A DNA stretch of 64,000 bases. Source: Strongylocentrotus purpuratus (lineage: Eukaryota; Echinodermata; Echinoidea; Camarodonta; Strongylocentrotidae). The notes below the pieces were generated by a model. That model had not been told where the DNA came from. It searched no databases and worked only from the letters and a program-made list of their open reading frames with translations. Position 1 is the stretch's first letter. The number at the start of each line of letters is the position of its first letter. Positions 26,201-36,118 of this stretch are shown here, one piece after another. The position numbers were made by a program, and so were the translations under genes. The stretch is taken from assembly GCF_000002235.5 (NCBI RefSeq), contig NW_022145605.1, positions 35,308,579 to 35,372,578 on the forward strand. The letters are read 5' to 3'.

Positions 26201-27808
26201 TATTTCTCGCTCGGTAGCTCACATGACGAATAACATAAGTTAGCAACTGTAGTGATTAATGATGAGTTGCTTAGATTATAGTCGCACTTTCTCACAGGAT
26301 TCACGGCAAACTGCTGCATAATACAATTGCATACAATACCGACGGTGGGGTGGGGGCCTGCGCGTGTGTAGTATACTACACACACCTTCGTGCCCGCACC
26401 CCACCGTCGGTATGGTATGCAATTGTATGGACTCTATGCAGCAGTTTGCCGTGAATCCTGTGAGAAAGTATTATTAGGAAAAATACTCCAAAAAAGATAC
26501 AAAAATTGAAACAAAACGGATAAGAAACATTAAGACTTTTAAATAATGACCATTTAATTATTTGAACAATTGATGAAGATTTAGTTGATTTTCGGTATGT
26601 TTTACTAGGGTATCTCCACGCCGGAGTTCCTGCCAGGTCAAACAAAGTCTGAATATACTTCTGAACTAGCGCCTACCGCATTTGCCGGCGTAAAGGCCGC
26701 AGTATTTTTGGAAGAGAAAATATCAAAAAGTCGGGGTGCGGCCTTTAAGGCGAAAGAGTAAAAAAAAAAAGGTAAGTCAAAACCAGCACAAATGTGCACA
26801 TATGGGACTACTAATGGTACAATAACTATACCACTATGGTAACAGGACATTTCCACACATCTTACCGACAATTTTATCTTGCATTGTTGACATGAAGACG
26901 AAAATAAACTTTAAAAAAAAACATCACCCGATAGATCTTGATCTAAGGTCGTGCCAATGCATTGCAAAAGTAAAAGAAGGGCCCGTTTAACGGAGCTGCC
27001 GCGAAGCATCCAGCACGCGAAGTCGCCATTTTTAATCCATTTTAATACACAAGAGCTATGGCGCAATAAACAGTTCAGAGAAAACCGCTATATATTTCAT
27101 CAGTGCAGGATGGCCGAGCGGTCAACATTTGTACACAAGAGATCAAATCCCGTCTTCGAAAAAAGCTTCTTTTTTTTTTTAAATGTCAAAATCGGGGGTG
27201 CGGCCTAGTCTATGCCGCCTTATGGCTTATCGCCGGCAAATATGGTATCCTCTTTTATGCCAGACAATCCTTATTCTCGGCTCAGCACCCCTCAGGTTGG
27301 CGCCCCTCCTGTAGTGTTGACATTAATATCATAAATTTAAAACTAAAATTGTGATTAACAACATCAACGACAACATCAACATCAAATTCAAAATGATCAA
27401 GCTTGCGTAGCCGTAGGTCTAACTTAGACCTCTAGACCTATGCTTTAAAAATTCATTTAAACGAGCATCAAACATGTTTTATAATATTGCTTCTTAATGT
27501 TAAACCTACAGAGATTTGACCAAGAACTCTTTTGTTTTTGATTGGCTAGATCTAGGTGTTTGGCCTAAATTTATGTGTTCAGCTCAGTTGACCGGATTTT
27601 ACGACCGGGATTTTCCCGGTAGAAAAGCGTGCATAAGCAAGGCAAACAATGCAAACGGTCTAAACTCGAACATTGAATTTGATTGACATACCCTTTTGAC
27701 TTTGACATGTACTGCCTTTTTCGACTCTCTCTTCGGTGATGAACTTCTGCTTTGTTCATCATCAGTTTTCGATAAAATTCTTCTTTTCTTAACAGTAGGC
27801 GCCGACAT
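11194..27808 (-). CDS. THOC5: THOC5 (THO complex subunit 5), complete, 16 exons
   Basis: Subunit of the nuclear THO/TREX complex, which couples transcription and splicing to mRNA export. Exons 5' to 3' on the minus strand: 27808-27692, 26117-25974, 24823-24612, 23982-23836, 23222-23108, 22222-22090, 21299-21181, 20792-20693, 18702-18591, 17329-17228, 16087-15876, 14922-14816, 13867-13780, 13122-13007, 12090-11879, 11260-11194. They sum to 2,103 nt (700 codons plus TAA); all introns are GT-AG and all phases fit. Human THOC5 is 683 residues. Diagnostic stretches: [20 protein letters not shown] (coiled coil, ~residues 135-155), [50 protein letters not shown], and the C-terminal [12 protein letters not shown]. 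An acidic Ser/Asp/Glu linker (~residues 310-329) followed by KRRRK matches the linker and basic cluster in vertebrate THOC5. It is divergently paired with BLTP2. Confidence 0.96.
11879..12090 (-). CDS. THOC5: THOC5 exon 15
   Basis: Residues 609-679. [20 protein letters not shown] then [20 protein letters not shown], then a lineage-specific Arg/Gly-rich loop and [17 protein letters not shown]. The middle is near-identical to vertebrate THOC5. Confidence 0.96.
12755..12840 (+). mobile_element. SINE 3'-tail fragment
   Basis: GTAAAGTGCTTAGAGAC, GGCGCTATATAAAAGCGG and an ATTATT tail: the common 3' end of these SINE/LINE families. A minus-strand relative is near 32445-32515, and a 56570-56665 fragment matches the 61253 body. 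Confidence 0.65.
13007..13122 (-). CDS. THOC5: THOC5 exon 14
   Basis: Residues 570-608. [20 protein letters not shown] then [18 protein letters not shown], matching NPGYSSIPPVFQLCLNW...DDNIRAME. Ends AGG|GTAAGG in phase 0. Confidence 0.93.
13780..13867 (-). CDS. THOC5: THOC5 exon 13
   Basis: Residues 541-570. [20 protein letters not shown] then [10 protein letters not shown], aligning with the vertebrate segment ending in MALIERGTAK. Moderately conserved; splice sites and phase are good. Confidence 0.9.
14816..14922 (-). CDS. THOC5: THOC5 exon 12
   Basis: Residues 505-540. [20 protein letters not shown] followed by EDFQ, matching the [21 protein letters not shown] region. A second AG lies 3 nt inside the acceptor; the first is used because it keeps phase with exon 11. 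Confidence 0.92.
14969..15502. mobile_element. TTAA-flanked inverted-repeat element (family E)
   Basis: AGGGACTTGGTAACATTGTT near the left end mirrors AACAATATTACCAAGTCACT at the right, between TTAA 14965-14968 and 15503-15506. It contains CATGGAAAAACGGTTGGG, also seen near 11440. A left-end relative starts near 55311. Confidence 0.82.
15876..16087 (-). CDS. THOC5: THOC5 exon 11
   Basis: Residues 434-505. [20 protein letters not shown] then [20 protein letters not shown]; both are family signatures. Confidence 0.96.
16675..16833. mobile_element. Small inverted-repeat element (THOC5 intron 10)
   Basis: GGCCCCATCTTGTAAAGAGT at left; AACTCTTTATAATATGTGGC at right. Inner arms (TGATCCAAATCAATC with GATACCAATCGC) are decayed. 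Confidence 0.65.
17228..17329 (-). CDS. THOC5: THOC5 exon 10
   Basis: Residues 400-434. [20 protein letters not shown] then NAYQLSKIG, aligning with GDLLSPDSVLSCLYPGDHG and YQFDKVG of vertebrates. Donor GG|GTAGGT. Confidence 0.93.
17402..18045 (-). mobile_element. tRNA-derived SINE, family 1, copy 2 (interrupted)
   Basis: Body 17402-17562 and head 18020-18045, split by the CAGACCTGCCAACC element. Head reads GATAGCTCAGTT...GGTAGAGC on the minus strand once joined. Confidence 0.87.
17563..18019. mobile_element. CAGASCTGCCAACC element, copy 2, inside a SINE
   Basis: 457 bp. Ends CAGACCTGCCAACC and GGTTGGCAGGTCTG, flanked by AACTGA (17557-17562, 18020-18025). The duplication falls in the tRNA A-box of a SINE, whose GCTCTACCAACTGAGC is restored if the element is removed. 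Single-end relatives begin near 31029 and perhaps 28848. Confidence 0.9.
18591..18702 (-). CDS. THOC5: THOC5 exon 9
   Basis: Residues 363-400. [20 protein letters not shown] aligns with the vertebrate LHLTFYYLMNLNIMTVKAK strand-rich segment. The flanking acceptor and donor are good. Confidence 0.92.
18808..19161. mobile_element. Possible inverted-repeat element (THOC5 intron 8)
   Basis: AATTCTCACGTTTCAAAA at left mirrors TTGTAAAACGTGAGAATT at right, with a GC-richer interior. ORFs in it are short and unrecognised. Confidence 0.6.
20041..20179. mobile_element. Hairpin element flanked by TA (THOC5 intron 8)
   Basis: 139 bp. Arms of about 60 nt, GGGACTTTTAGATTTGCA at one end and TGCAAATCTAAAAGTCCC at the other, with AAAAGGGCAGTCCAC inside. 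TA on both sides suggests a TA target. Confidence 0.88.
20401..20590. repeat. Mirrored C14-A24 and T22-G12 homopolymers
   Basis: C-run plus A-run at 20401-20438 and T-run plus G-run at 20551-20589 are reverse complements around ~110 bp. In THOC5 intron 8. Confidence 0.85.
20693..20792 (-). CDS. THOC5: THOC5 exon 8
   Basis: Residues 330-363. [20 protein letters not shown] then [13 protein letters not shown], matching the KRRRP...KRHPLSVMLDLKC region of vertebrates. Donor AAAG|GTAAAA. Confidence 0.93.
21181..21299 (-). CDS. THOC5: THOC5 exon 7 (acidic linker)
   Basis: Residues 290-329. Low complexity, ending [18 protein letters not shown]. Acidic Ser-rich composition matches the vertebrate linker at the same place. 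Variable sequence, assigned by position and phase. Confidence 0.85.
21386..21514. mobile_element. Hairpin element (THOC5 intron 6)
   Basis: About 58-nt arms: TGGTAGACAAAGGAAC pairs with GTTCCTTTGTCTACCA, and GTAGAACAGGT with ACCTGTTCTAC, around a ~15-nt loop. Terminal TATA and ATA may be the target. Confidence 0.82.
21935..22089 (-). repeat. ~70-bp tandem units abutting THOC5 exon 6 donor
   Basis: CAAATATTCCCAAATGAAAT / ACTTATTACTTATGCAACTT repeated about 2.3 times. The last unit ends in the donor. Confidence 0.85.
22090..22222 (-). CDS. THOC5: THOC5 exon 6
   Basis: Residues 246-290. [20 protein letters not shown] then [16 protein letters not shown] aligns with the RWD-like start of the C-terminal half. 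The sequence just beyond the donor is the last of about three ~70-bp tandem intronic units. Confidence 0.95.
22360..22700 (+). repeat. Dispersed repeat shared with 60380-60720
   Basis: Shared GAAAATAAGCC-like start, AAACCCAT, TTGATACACAG, and AGATCTGTGAATATTTGGGG versus GGATCTGTGGATATTTGGGG. Family unknown; decayed on both sides. Confidence 0.65.
23108..23222 (-). CDS. THOC5: THOC5 exon 5
   Basis: Residues 207-245. [20 protein letters not shown] then [18 protein letters not shown], the end of the coiled-coil half. Ends in phase 0 at GAG|GTAAAA. Confidence 0.95.
23836..23982 (-). CDS. THOC5: THOC5 exon 4
   Basis: Residues 158-207. Reads [20 protein letters not shown] then [12 protein letters not shown], both near-identical to vertebrate THOC5. 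Donor AAAAG|GTGAG. Confidence 0.95.
24612..24823 (-). CDS. THOC5: THOC5 exon 3 (central coiled coil)
   Basis: Residues 88-158. Holds [20 protein letters not shown] and [20 protein letters not shown], the best conserved part of the family and the coiled coil used for THO assembly. The acceptor is preceded by about 200 nt of almost pure pyrimidine (a CT-rich microsatellite). Confidence 0.96.
24831..25070 (-). repeat. CT-rich tract before THOC5 exon 3
   Basis: On minus, about 240 nt of CTCTCTTTCTCC-type sequence ending TCTTCAG at the exon. It yields spurious Ser/Leu/Pro frames. Confidence 0.9.
25974..26117 (-). CDS. THOC5: THOC5 exon 2
   Basis: Residues 40-87. [15 protein letters not shown] aligns with the helix before the family coiled coil. 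It is charged ([14 protein letters not shown]). Flanks are ATACAG acceptor and GTATGT donor, phase 0 at both ends. Confidence 0.88.
26286..26469. mobile_element. 184-bp near-perfect palindrome (THOC5 intron 1)
   Basis: Outer arms ACTTTCTCACAGGATTCACG and CGTGAATCCTGTGAGAAAGT. Inner arms ACCGACGGTGGGGTG and CACCCCACCGTCGGT. The centre GTGTGTAGTATACTACACAC is itself a palindrome. Confidence 0.88.
26671..27247. mobile_element. Possible inverted-repeat element with tRNA relic (THOC5 intron 1)
   Basis: TACCGCATTTGCCGGCG at left and CGCCGGCAAATATGGTA at right; a second pair surrounds GGGGTGCGGCCT. The interior has a tRNA-like relic near 27105-27160. Confidence 0.6.
27105..27160 (+). pseudogene. 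tRNA-Leu/Ser-like relic
   Basis: GCAGGATGGCCGAGCGGTC is a type II (Leu/Ser) acceptor stem and A-box; GATCAAATCCCGTCTTC resembles a B-box. The anticodon and variable arms are missing. More likely a SINE head or dead copy than a working tRNA. Confidence 0.55.
27692..27808 (-). CDS. THOC5: THOC5 exon 1 (start codon)
   Basis: Residues 1-39, basic and serine-rich ([20 protein letters not shown]...), like the nuclear-localisation-type N terminus of the family. ATG at 27808 is chosen because the frame runs to donor AGG|GTATGT in phase 0 and the context is A-rich. An overlapping ATG (27816) opens a different frame with no THOC5 similarity. Confidence 0.85.
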
Positions 27809-27941
27809 TTTTGCAATTTTTTTAGAAGTTTACTAGCAACTCGGTATATCCTGTCCTCTTATTGCCTGCAGAGGGCGGCGTCACACAATCTGACGAACTG
27901 CGGATGTGCACAGAAATTTCGTTATTTTACACGTTTTCAAA
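27809..27941. promoter_or_regulatory. Bidirectional promoter between THOC5 and BLTP2
   Basis: Only 133 bp separate the two start codons, so this interval plus both 5' UTRs must hold the core promoters. It is more GC- and CpG-rich than its surroundings. It contains GGGCGG (27873-27878) within CCTGCAGAGGGCGG (27865-27878), which fits the CTCF core CCASYAGRKGGCRS at 13 of 14 positions. TATATC at 27845-27850 is only a weak TATA resemblance. The arrangement fits a housekeeping bidirectional promoter; start sites are not visible from sequence. Confidence 0.7.
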
Positions 27942-28006
27942 ATGACTTTGTCATATTTCCTACTTTATTTGTTTTTAATTACTTTATTGTTTGTGGTTTT
28001 GTCAAG
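27942..28006 (+). CDS. BLTP2: BLTP2 exon 1 (start, ER anchor)
   Basis: Residues 1-22: MTLSYFLLYLFLITLLFVVL then S and a split Arg codon before GTAAGT. A single hydrophobic helix at the extreme N terminus, as in all BLTP2/hobbit proteins. ATG context is AAAATGA. Confidence 0.9.
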
Positions 28007-28758
28007 GTAAGTGCTTTTCAGGCCTTTACAAAGTGAAATATCCGCATTAAACTATCTTGATAAAATTTTGCCATGAAACCACGGTCCCACATATTCGATT
28101 TTGGGATGTAAATAGAATGGAAATTGTGTTTGAATATTTTGAGTCTAATTCAGAACATGATTTGAGTTTTGTCTGTTTGTTTTTGTCAGCATTGAAAGAT
28201 GTGGGATTATAATGATCATTCACTTGTATGATAAGTTTATCTTAAATCCATCTTTAATCAAATATAAATTGATTCCGTCATGTAATTTTTTTCTTGTCTG
28301 TGAGTGTGATAATTTTTTTTTTTTTTTTAAATCAGTTATAGATTGTGTTGTAAGTTTTGTATTACTTAGCTCGTCTCTCATTGTAGACTCTATATTTATT
28401 TTTCTTTGGCAACATGACAATTTTGAATTGAATAAATCAACATAGATTAAAGATCAGAAGCATGAACAGTACTACAAATCTGACAATGTTGATGCCTGAT
28501 GATTTTCCCCCTTTCTTTTAGCTTAATTTGATTTTTACTGGAATTGAAATATGAAATGAGGAAACATTGCATTTGGCTCTGGCCTAGCTCCTAGCCAAGG
28601 TCTTAGTAAGAAATTTTCCAATTTATTTCCTTATATATTCATTAATATTAACTATCTTCCCTACAGGCCTCTCGCCAAGAAATTAAAAACGTGTGGCGCG
28701 ACCCGAGGGAAAATTTGACCCCCCCCCCCAAAAAAAAAACAAAAAAAAAGTAAAAATT

Positions 28759-28795
<37 letters not shown>

Positions 28796-28968
28796 AATTT
28801 ATTTTTTACAAGTATTACAAGTAATTTGATGAATTTTTAATACCTTAATGCCAACCCTTACGAATAATTCAGAATATTCTGTTTTGGGGGGATTTCTAGG
28901 ACCAGAAAATCCGGAATTTTCTGATTTTTCAACAAAACAAAACAAAAAAAAAAAAAACAAAAAAAAAT

Positions 28969-29009
<41 letters not shown>

Positions 29010-32000
29010 ACGCGTGGCGCTAGGTCGGGCCCATCAGGAACGCGTGGCGCGCGCGCCACGCGTTATCTGTGTACGCGAGGGCCATGCTTCCCTACCTAGT
29101 AGCTACAAATTTGAAAGAGACTATATTTTTGCTTCTAAAAATCAACTGAATGTATCGTTGCTCCTGTAAGTCCTGTTATTTCCTCCTTTTTTTCTATCTT
29201 TCAGATTCAGTGCCATCTTAGTGTCTAAAGTTCTGAGCAAGGTTTTGAAGAAGAGTATTTCCATTGAGTACTTTGGTTTCTTCTCACTGAAGAGTATCGC
29301 TATCCAGCTTCCAAAGAGCAGCATTGTAAGTAGACACTAGACAAAGAGAACATAGTATAAATGAAGGGCATGGGGGATCCAGAATACTTAACATATAGAT
29401 AAAGCCTTCTCTTTTGCCTTCTGATTTAATGAAAAGTATTCATCAAAGAGCACTACCATTATGAACATCTGTCCTTTTGAAAATATTCTTGTAAACTTCT
29501 TCAAATTGCTGTTTTTAATCAACTGGATATACAACGCCTGGGTATATATAGAAGAATCCATTGAGAATTTAAACCAATTTGAAAGATTTAAAGAAGGAAA
29601 AAAAATGGTCACCGAGCACACCAAACTCCTAAAACATATTTTGATAAAGGTTAATAAAACCTAGCTCACTGAAATTGTACCCCTCGATCCTCCTCTCCAA
29701 ACCCTGCTTACTAGTTTAAAGAATTTCTAAGAGAAAAAGTTAAAATGATGGGTTTTCAAAATGTTTGACATTTCTTTACATTTAGAATTATCATGACAAT
29801 CTTAAATCAAATTTTTAGCTCCATATTGTATAGAAAGAGTGGCCAATTTGTAGGGTATCTCTCGTACATGTTTTGCAATTTATGCACCCAGGGATAGAAA
29901 ATAGGCTAGCACAGACAGGTAAACTTTCTGCACTACTGCTAGGTAAGTAGTTTACTTTTACCATCCTTTTTCTCTCAACATCTGTAAAGTATTTCATAAA
30001 TCCTAACATTTCCATTTTTTTCTGTCACAGGAGATTGACTGTATTTGGATATCATGGAGGTTATTCAATTCCCAGCAACTGTAAGTTTCAAAATTGACAT
30101 CTAAATTTATTGCATTCTCTTATCCTTGTGCCATGTGTTAATGGTTTGTTTGCCTCTTTTGAATTCTTGACACTTTTTCCTTTTTCTTGAAATGATTGTT
30201 TGTTTTTAATAGTAAAATGAATGTCTTGTATATTTTATGAAATGTTTATCATTAGGATCAAAATTAAATGGAAGTATCTATGTAGTATTGCATTATTCAT
30301 GTGTTTTTTATTTAGCCAATGAGGAGAGCATTATACTGACACTTGTTTTCTTTGGGTGATCTGCAGGCATTTATAATCATTAAAACTAAAAGTATTTGTG
30401 TAGTGCATAATTGCATGTCTCTATGAGCTTAACAGAATTGAATACAGAAGGAGTGGAAATGGTGCACTGGGTTTATTTTCTTTGGTTATTGTATAAAGTT
30501 ATTTTACTTTGTTTTCTTGTATTCTTTGTTGTTATACTTCTTTGTGTTCCTTAAAATGGAATCAAATAAAAACTGAAATTAAAAGAAAAATGGTAGATTG
30601 TCTTTAAAGTGTGCATGAACGTTCCCTGTAACATACATGTATGTCAAAAAGATCAAAATCACACATGAAAAATGTGAGGGGGGGGGGTGGTTAAGTCATG
30701 TATTGTAAAGAAAATGGTAATTAAAAAAAATTATATGAATTAAGCCTCAAATTGACAAATAGAATTTTAAATATCTATGTTTTTCTGCTTATGTTTTTTA
30801 ATTTTTTTAAAAATGTAATTCCAGACACCCTATGGCTTTGCACATAGGGGATGTGAGAGTGAGAGCCGAGCTGAGTCAAGAGGAGGATGATCTACCTCCC
30901 ATGAGGCCACCGTCCCACCCTGGCCCAACCCAGCCTAGATCAGGTGAATAATGCCTCAATCACATAAAATGTCTAGGGCAAATAGAAATTATAGGGCCGC
31001 TGCAGCATTCCCATGGTCATATATGTTAGGGTAGTATACCTGCCAACCCTTCCGAATAATCCAGAATATTCTGTTTTTCTGGATTTTTAGGACCCCAAAA
31101 TCCGGAATATTCTGTTTTTTCAAAAAAAAAATTGGGGGTGTTGCTTAAGCCAAATTAAGCTTGTTTTATCATATGCCGCGATGTGAGAGTTCACATATTT
31201 CGTGCATTGAAGGGCTGCATGATTGAGCAGCGAATTTGTTTTTGCGTCTTTGTACAGATTTACCGCGTATTACCAGTTACACTGCCGCTGCATGTGCGAA
31301 TGCCTGTTAAGGGTACAGATTTCTTATTTTTCGAAGGCATACCATGCTAAAACTTCCTAGTGTAACAATCACCTAAAATCAACTTGTCTAAAGCTAGAAT
31401 GTACAGAGCAAACCTCAAAAAAAACTTTACCTGGCTTTCTATGGTCTAAGGGATAAGGAGTCTGGCGAAAACACAGAATAACATAAAACTGCAGTTGATA
31501 GAAAACTGAAAAATGGAGATACCACTAAATGTCTTTAATTTGTTTTTTAATTTCATTCTAGGAATATCCAAATTCATCTCAAGTAGCCTCCCTTCATTGC
31601 TGCAATATGGAGCCCAGGTACGTTTTAGTATTGCAATTATTATTATTATTATTATTATTATTATTGCAATTATTTATACTCCTAATGATGTTATTAATGT
31701 TATTATTATTATTATTATATCATTAATATATATTGTTTTCTAATAACAAGTGTTATTTGCTGTTGCCTGCTACATGTATCTGTCATCAGATCTGCTGCAG
31801 ATCACCAATTACTAATGATCTTTATGATTTTAATACTGCTAATTATTTGATTGATGCACACATATTCAATGTTTGTAACCAAGATGCTTATTTTGCTTTC
31901 AATCATTAAACGAATTAGGTTTTGATACCAATTTCTCATTTTTCCTGACTCACATAATTATTATTATGATCTCATTCTCCCCTTCAGTTAACATCCTTTC

Positions 32001-32172
32001 ATATAGAAGCTGTCAACGTGATGTTATTGGGAGCTATGGGCACAGACTCGCTCCTACATGTTACAGTCAATGATACATCACTAATAGGACAGGCAGCAAA
32101 TGAAAGGTCAGTTTCAAATAGTAATAAAAAGTAGGTACAGTTTGCTGTTCTGTCACCTTTTCTTGTTTGTTG

Positions 32173-32216
<44 letters not shown>

Positions 32217-35200
32217 TATCTCTCTCTCTCTCTCTCTCCTTCTATCTCTCTCTCTCTCTCGTTTGATTTGTGTCTATCTTTGTATGTCTGTCTCCGTTAA
32301 TCAGTTCCTTTCTGTCTCTCTCCCTCTTTCTGTTGATGAATCCATGGATAAACGTGTTGCATTTGTGGAGACATTGTCATTTTTGAGTAAAAAGACACTC
32401 TGAGGTTACGAAATACATGAGATACACTGTACAGCAATATAGTAATAATAATAAAAACGTTACTTATAAAGCGTTTACCGCCGAAGTCTCTAAGCGCTAA
32501 TATTAGGGCCAGCAAGGGCAGTAAAAGTAAAAGAAACCTTATTCAATTGAAACTTGAGTTTTGCTATACAAAATGATAAAAAGGCTGCCCATGACTTGTG
32601 TCTTGGAACCGTAAAATACAAATTCACATTTTGTAAAATTTAGTTTCACTGAATGTGAGTTAAACCAATTATAAACATCCTGTACATGAGCCTCAAGATT
32701 ATGGATAGGGCTGGCTGCAAAGCTTTGATTAGGTTTGAATGAAGTGAGTATTTGAATATCATCTGTAAAAATCTGATATCGAAAAGAGTGGTGTTGAAGA
32801 ATACTTTGCAGACCAATTGAAAAAGTGAGAACAGGATCGGCCCGCCTACAGAGCGCTGTGGAACTGTAGTAAATTCCTAAATATTTATGTGAATTCTCAA
32901 ATCTTTATTTGTAAAATTTAGTTATTATCAAACTCCTCAAGGTCTTATGATACAATGAGCTACATCTAAATGTGAATATGTCGTAGGTTTGATGACATAT
33001 TTGCCTGCTTTGTAATTGTCATCAAATGCCTGACATACATGTAGTAATACATAACTCCTTTATTAATATTCTTTTTTTCCAGACTTGTTTCGGCACACTT
33101 CTCATCTAAACAACTCTCCCTACGGATGCTACGCAGCGCAAAGCCAGTAAGTATATTATTCACAAATACGTATTAGGGTATGCATCTTTTTCTCAGTTCA
33201 TAAACATATAAGTTCCAAACTAGTGAATAATCTGTGAAACTATGTGTATGTCAAAGTTGGTGAATTTTTTACTGCTTGTAAGGGTTTACAGTTATTTGCT
33301 TAGGGTGCTAATCGTGTATGCTTGCCACAATGTAGTTATAGATTATGCAACAAAGGGGCATAAAGTACAGCTCCAAGTCCTAACCAAGGTCATATGAATC
33401 TATTTTGTAAGTCTATTTTGGGGGTTTGTTGTAACTAAGTGTCACAGGAAAGAATTATATGGCCCATGACAGAAAGGTCTAAGAATCATTTGATGATTAT
33501 TATTATATAAGACTAAATTATTATTAGACCATGTGGATACACTGGATAGTAGACAAAATGGGCATTAGACAAACTGGGAATCAGATCGACTGGAAATTAG
33601 ATTAAATGAGCAATATACCAAATAGGAAGTAGACTTATTGGAGATTAGACCAAATGACTATTAGCCTAAATGGTCAGTAGACCAAATGATTATTAGACCT
33701 TGTGGATAATAGACGAGCTTGGTGTAGACCATATGGGAACAGACTAATTGGGTAGTAGACGAACCAGTTGTAGACCAAACCTATGTGTGCGACATGCTAT
33801 ACAATACAATTTCATTGATGTGTAGCCTTTCAGTGTCAAATACATCCCAACTACTTTCTTTGTTGGAACTGCGAGTCATATATGCCTGAAAGAAAGTCCG
33901 AAATCCAGAACCGTTATTTTTCTTTTTCTTTTAATTCTTTGTTTAGAATGCTGGAGATCAATCACATGTTGCTCAGGCTTCTGTGAGCATCAAGGTCTCA
34001 ACCCAGATTGATCTGGTAGCAAGAGTCCTGACAGTAAGTAGTAAAACACATTTCTTTCAAACTGATTACAGAATCCTGCGAGAATACCCACAGAATGTTA
34101 TTATTATTATTTCTGTATTGCAACCAAAACTTACGGTTGGATTTCAAACAAAAATAAAAAATACAAACAGATGGATAACAATGGTAGAAAAAGTGTACAC
34201 AAAGTCAAAGAAACTGTTGAGTCTTAAAATATGAAAAACAATGTTCTACAATCGCATTACATGTATTACATTGTGAAATAAATTAAAGTAAGGTCATGAG
34301 TACAATATTTCATAAAGATTGAACATAACATTAGAATTGATTAATTACCATATGATAAAGTCATAAAGAATTACCTTTCTGATGTCAAATAGAGTATTTG
34401 ATCGTACATGTGACTGTCAACTGTAGTATAGATATCCAAATCTGAAATTACTATTGGTAATAATAAATAATTGGGTGATGATATCGATGATGATGAGCTT
34501 AATTTTATATAACATTATTCTAGTAATAATTGCATATTAAAGTCCTATGTAACGTAATTTGATTCAGTCATTAATTGATAATCAGGTACTAGCCCTGATT
34601 TCAATATTTTTATCAAACTATTTGGATGTGTATTATTTTTCTTTTGTGGAGGAGTAAATTTTATCTCTGTAGAGACTCTCTAGTAAAACTAATCTGCAGA
34701 ATAGTACAATTTGTATGCTTGATTTTACTTATTTTCATCTTTTTTCTTGTTCAGACACTGTTCATTGAAGTTGGTAGTCCAAATATCACAATCTATGATG
34801 GTAAGTATCACACTCAAAATTCAAACAGTTCCCCGGCTAACATGATTTTACTGTGTGCTGTGTCTGTATGAAAGTGAATATCTAGTAATTTTATTATCAT
34901 TGCAATCATAGTAGTGGTCAAAGTTGCACGTGTCAAAATGCCTTTCAAATTAAAAGGCATATATAGATGAGTGTTAAATGGTTCTGAGTCAGAAAACCAA
35001 TGTTTTTCAGTTTTAAAAAACTTGATCATTAAAACATCAGATACCCAGTTGGCAGATCCCTTTTAATCATTTTCTGATAGTGTTTTCATCTGAGGAATTA
35101 TTGTCAAAAGTATGGGGGGTTAATATTTGATGTTTGGCTATGAGCCATGTTAGCTCCCAATCCATATTTTATATTTTAGAAACGGGAACCAGAGTAAACG

Positions 35201-36087
35201 TAGGAGTACAATATTGATTAACCAAGTAATATTAAACTCAAAACACATCTTCTATGTTGCAGTAAAAAAAAATGTTTTTATTGTCTCTTTGTATCTATTA
35301 TGAGAGTTTATTTTGGAATGGAGCAAAAGAGAATCAAGTTGAAAGAGAAAATGTGATCATCATAGTGCGCTTTACTGAAGTTGTTTTTGCGAATTCCCAT
35401 CAGTGTGTGACAAACTTTCTAATATATCTGAGTGTATGACTTTAACTTTGAGAGAACTCTTTAGATTCTCATACTAATCATTTAAAGGGGAAGTTCACTC
35501 CGATATTAATTTGGTTTTACCAGCAGCAGAGAAATGAGTGAAACAGGTCAGTGAAAGTATGAGCAAAAAGCGATTAAAAATTATGATTTTTTGATTGTGC
35601 GCTCAAATTGGCAATTTTAATGAAATTATCTGTATAGAGAATATTGGAGAGGTGATCCTAAGATATATCACAGTGTTGCCAATTTGTGTTTCACTGATTA
35701 CAACTTCAAAAATGTTCCTATTTTTTATCGGATATTGCTCAACTATCACTAATTTGTTTCATTCGTATTTCTGCTTCTATTAAAACCCAATTGATATCAG
35801 AGTGGACTTCTCATTTAACATTTTGACTGCTGTGTATTAAAACTACACATGATTTTAGCAGTCAGAGAATTACCTTTTCTTCTTTGTTAACACTTGATTT
35901 CTCTTCATCTCTGAAGGTTTCTTGCCTACTGCACTGACTAGAGTGTCTAAAGCTGCACCTGTTGTGATTCCAGGTAAATCACATCACCTAATAATTATGA
36001 TAATAATCATAATAATAATGATAATGATAATCATAATAATAATGATAATGATAACAATAATAATAACGATAACAATAATAATAATAT

Positions 36088-36118
<31 letters not shown>

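Noticed and set aside
27571..27816. Alternative THOC5 start frame [15 protein letters not shown]
   Set aside because: A different frame from ATG 27816 without family similarity; it does not join exon 2 in the THOC5 frame.
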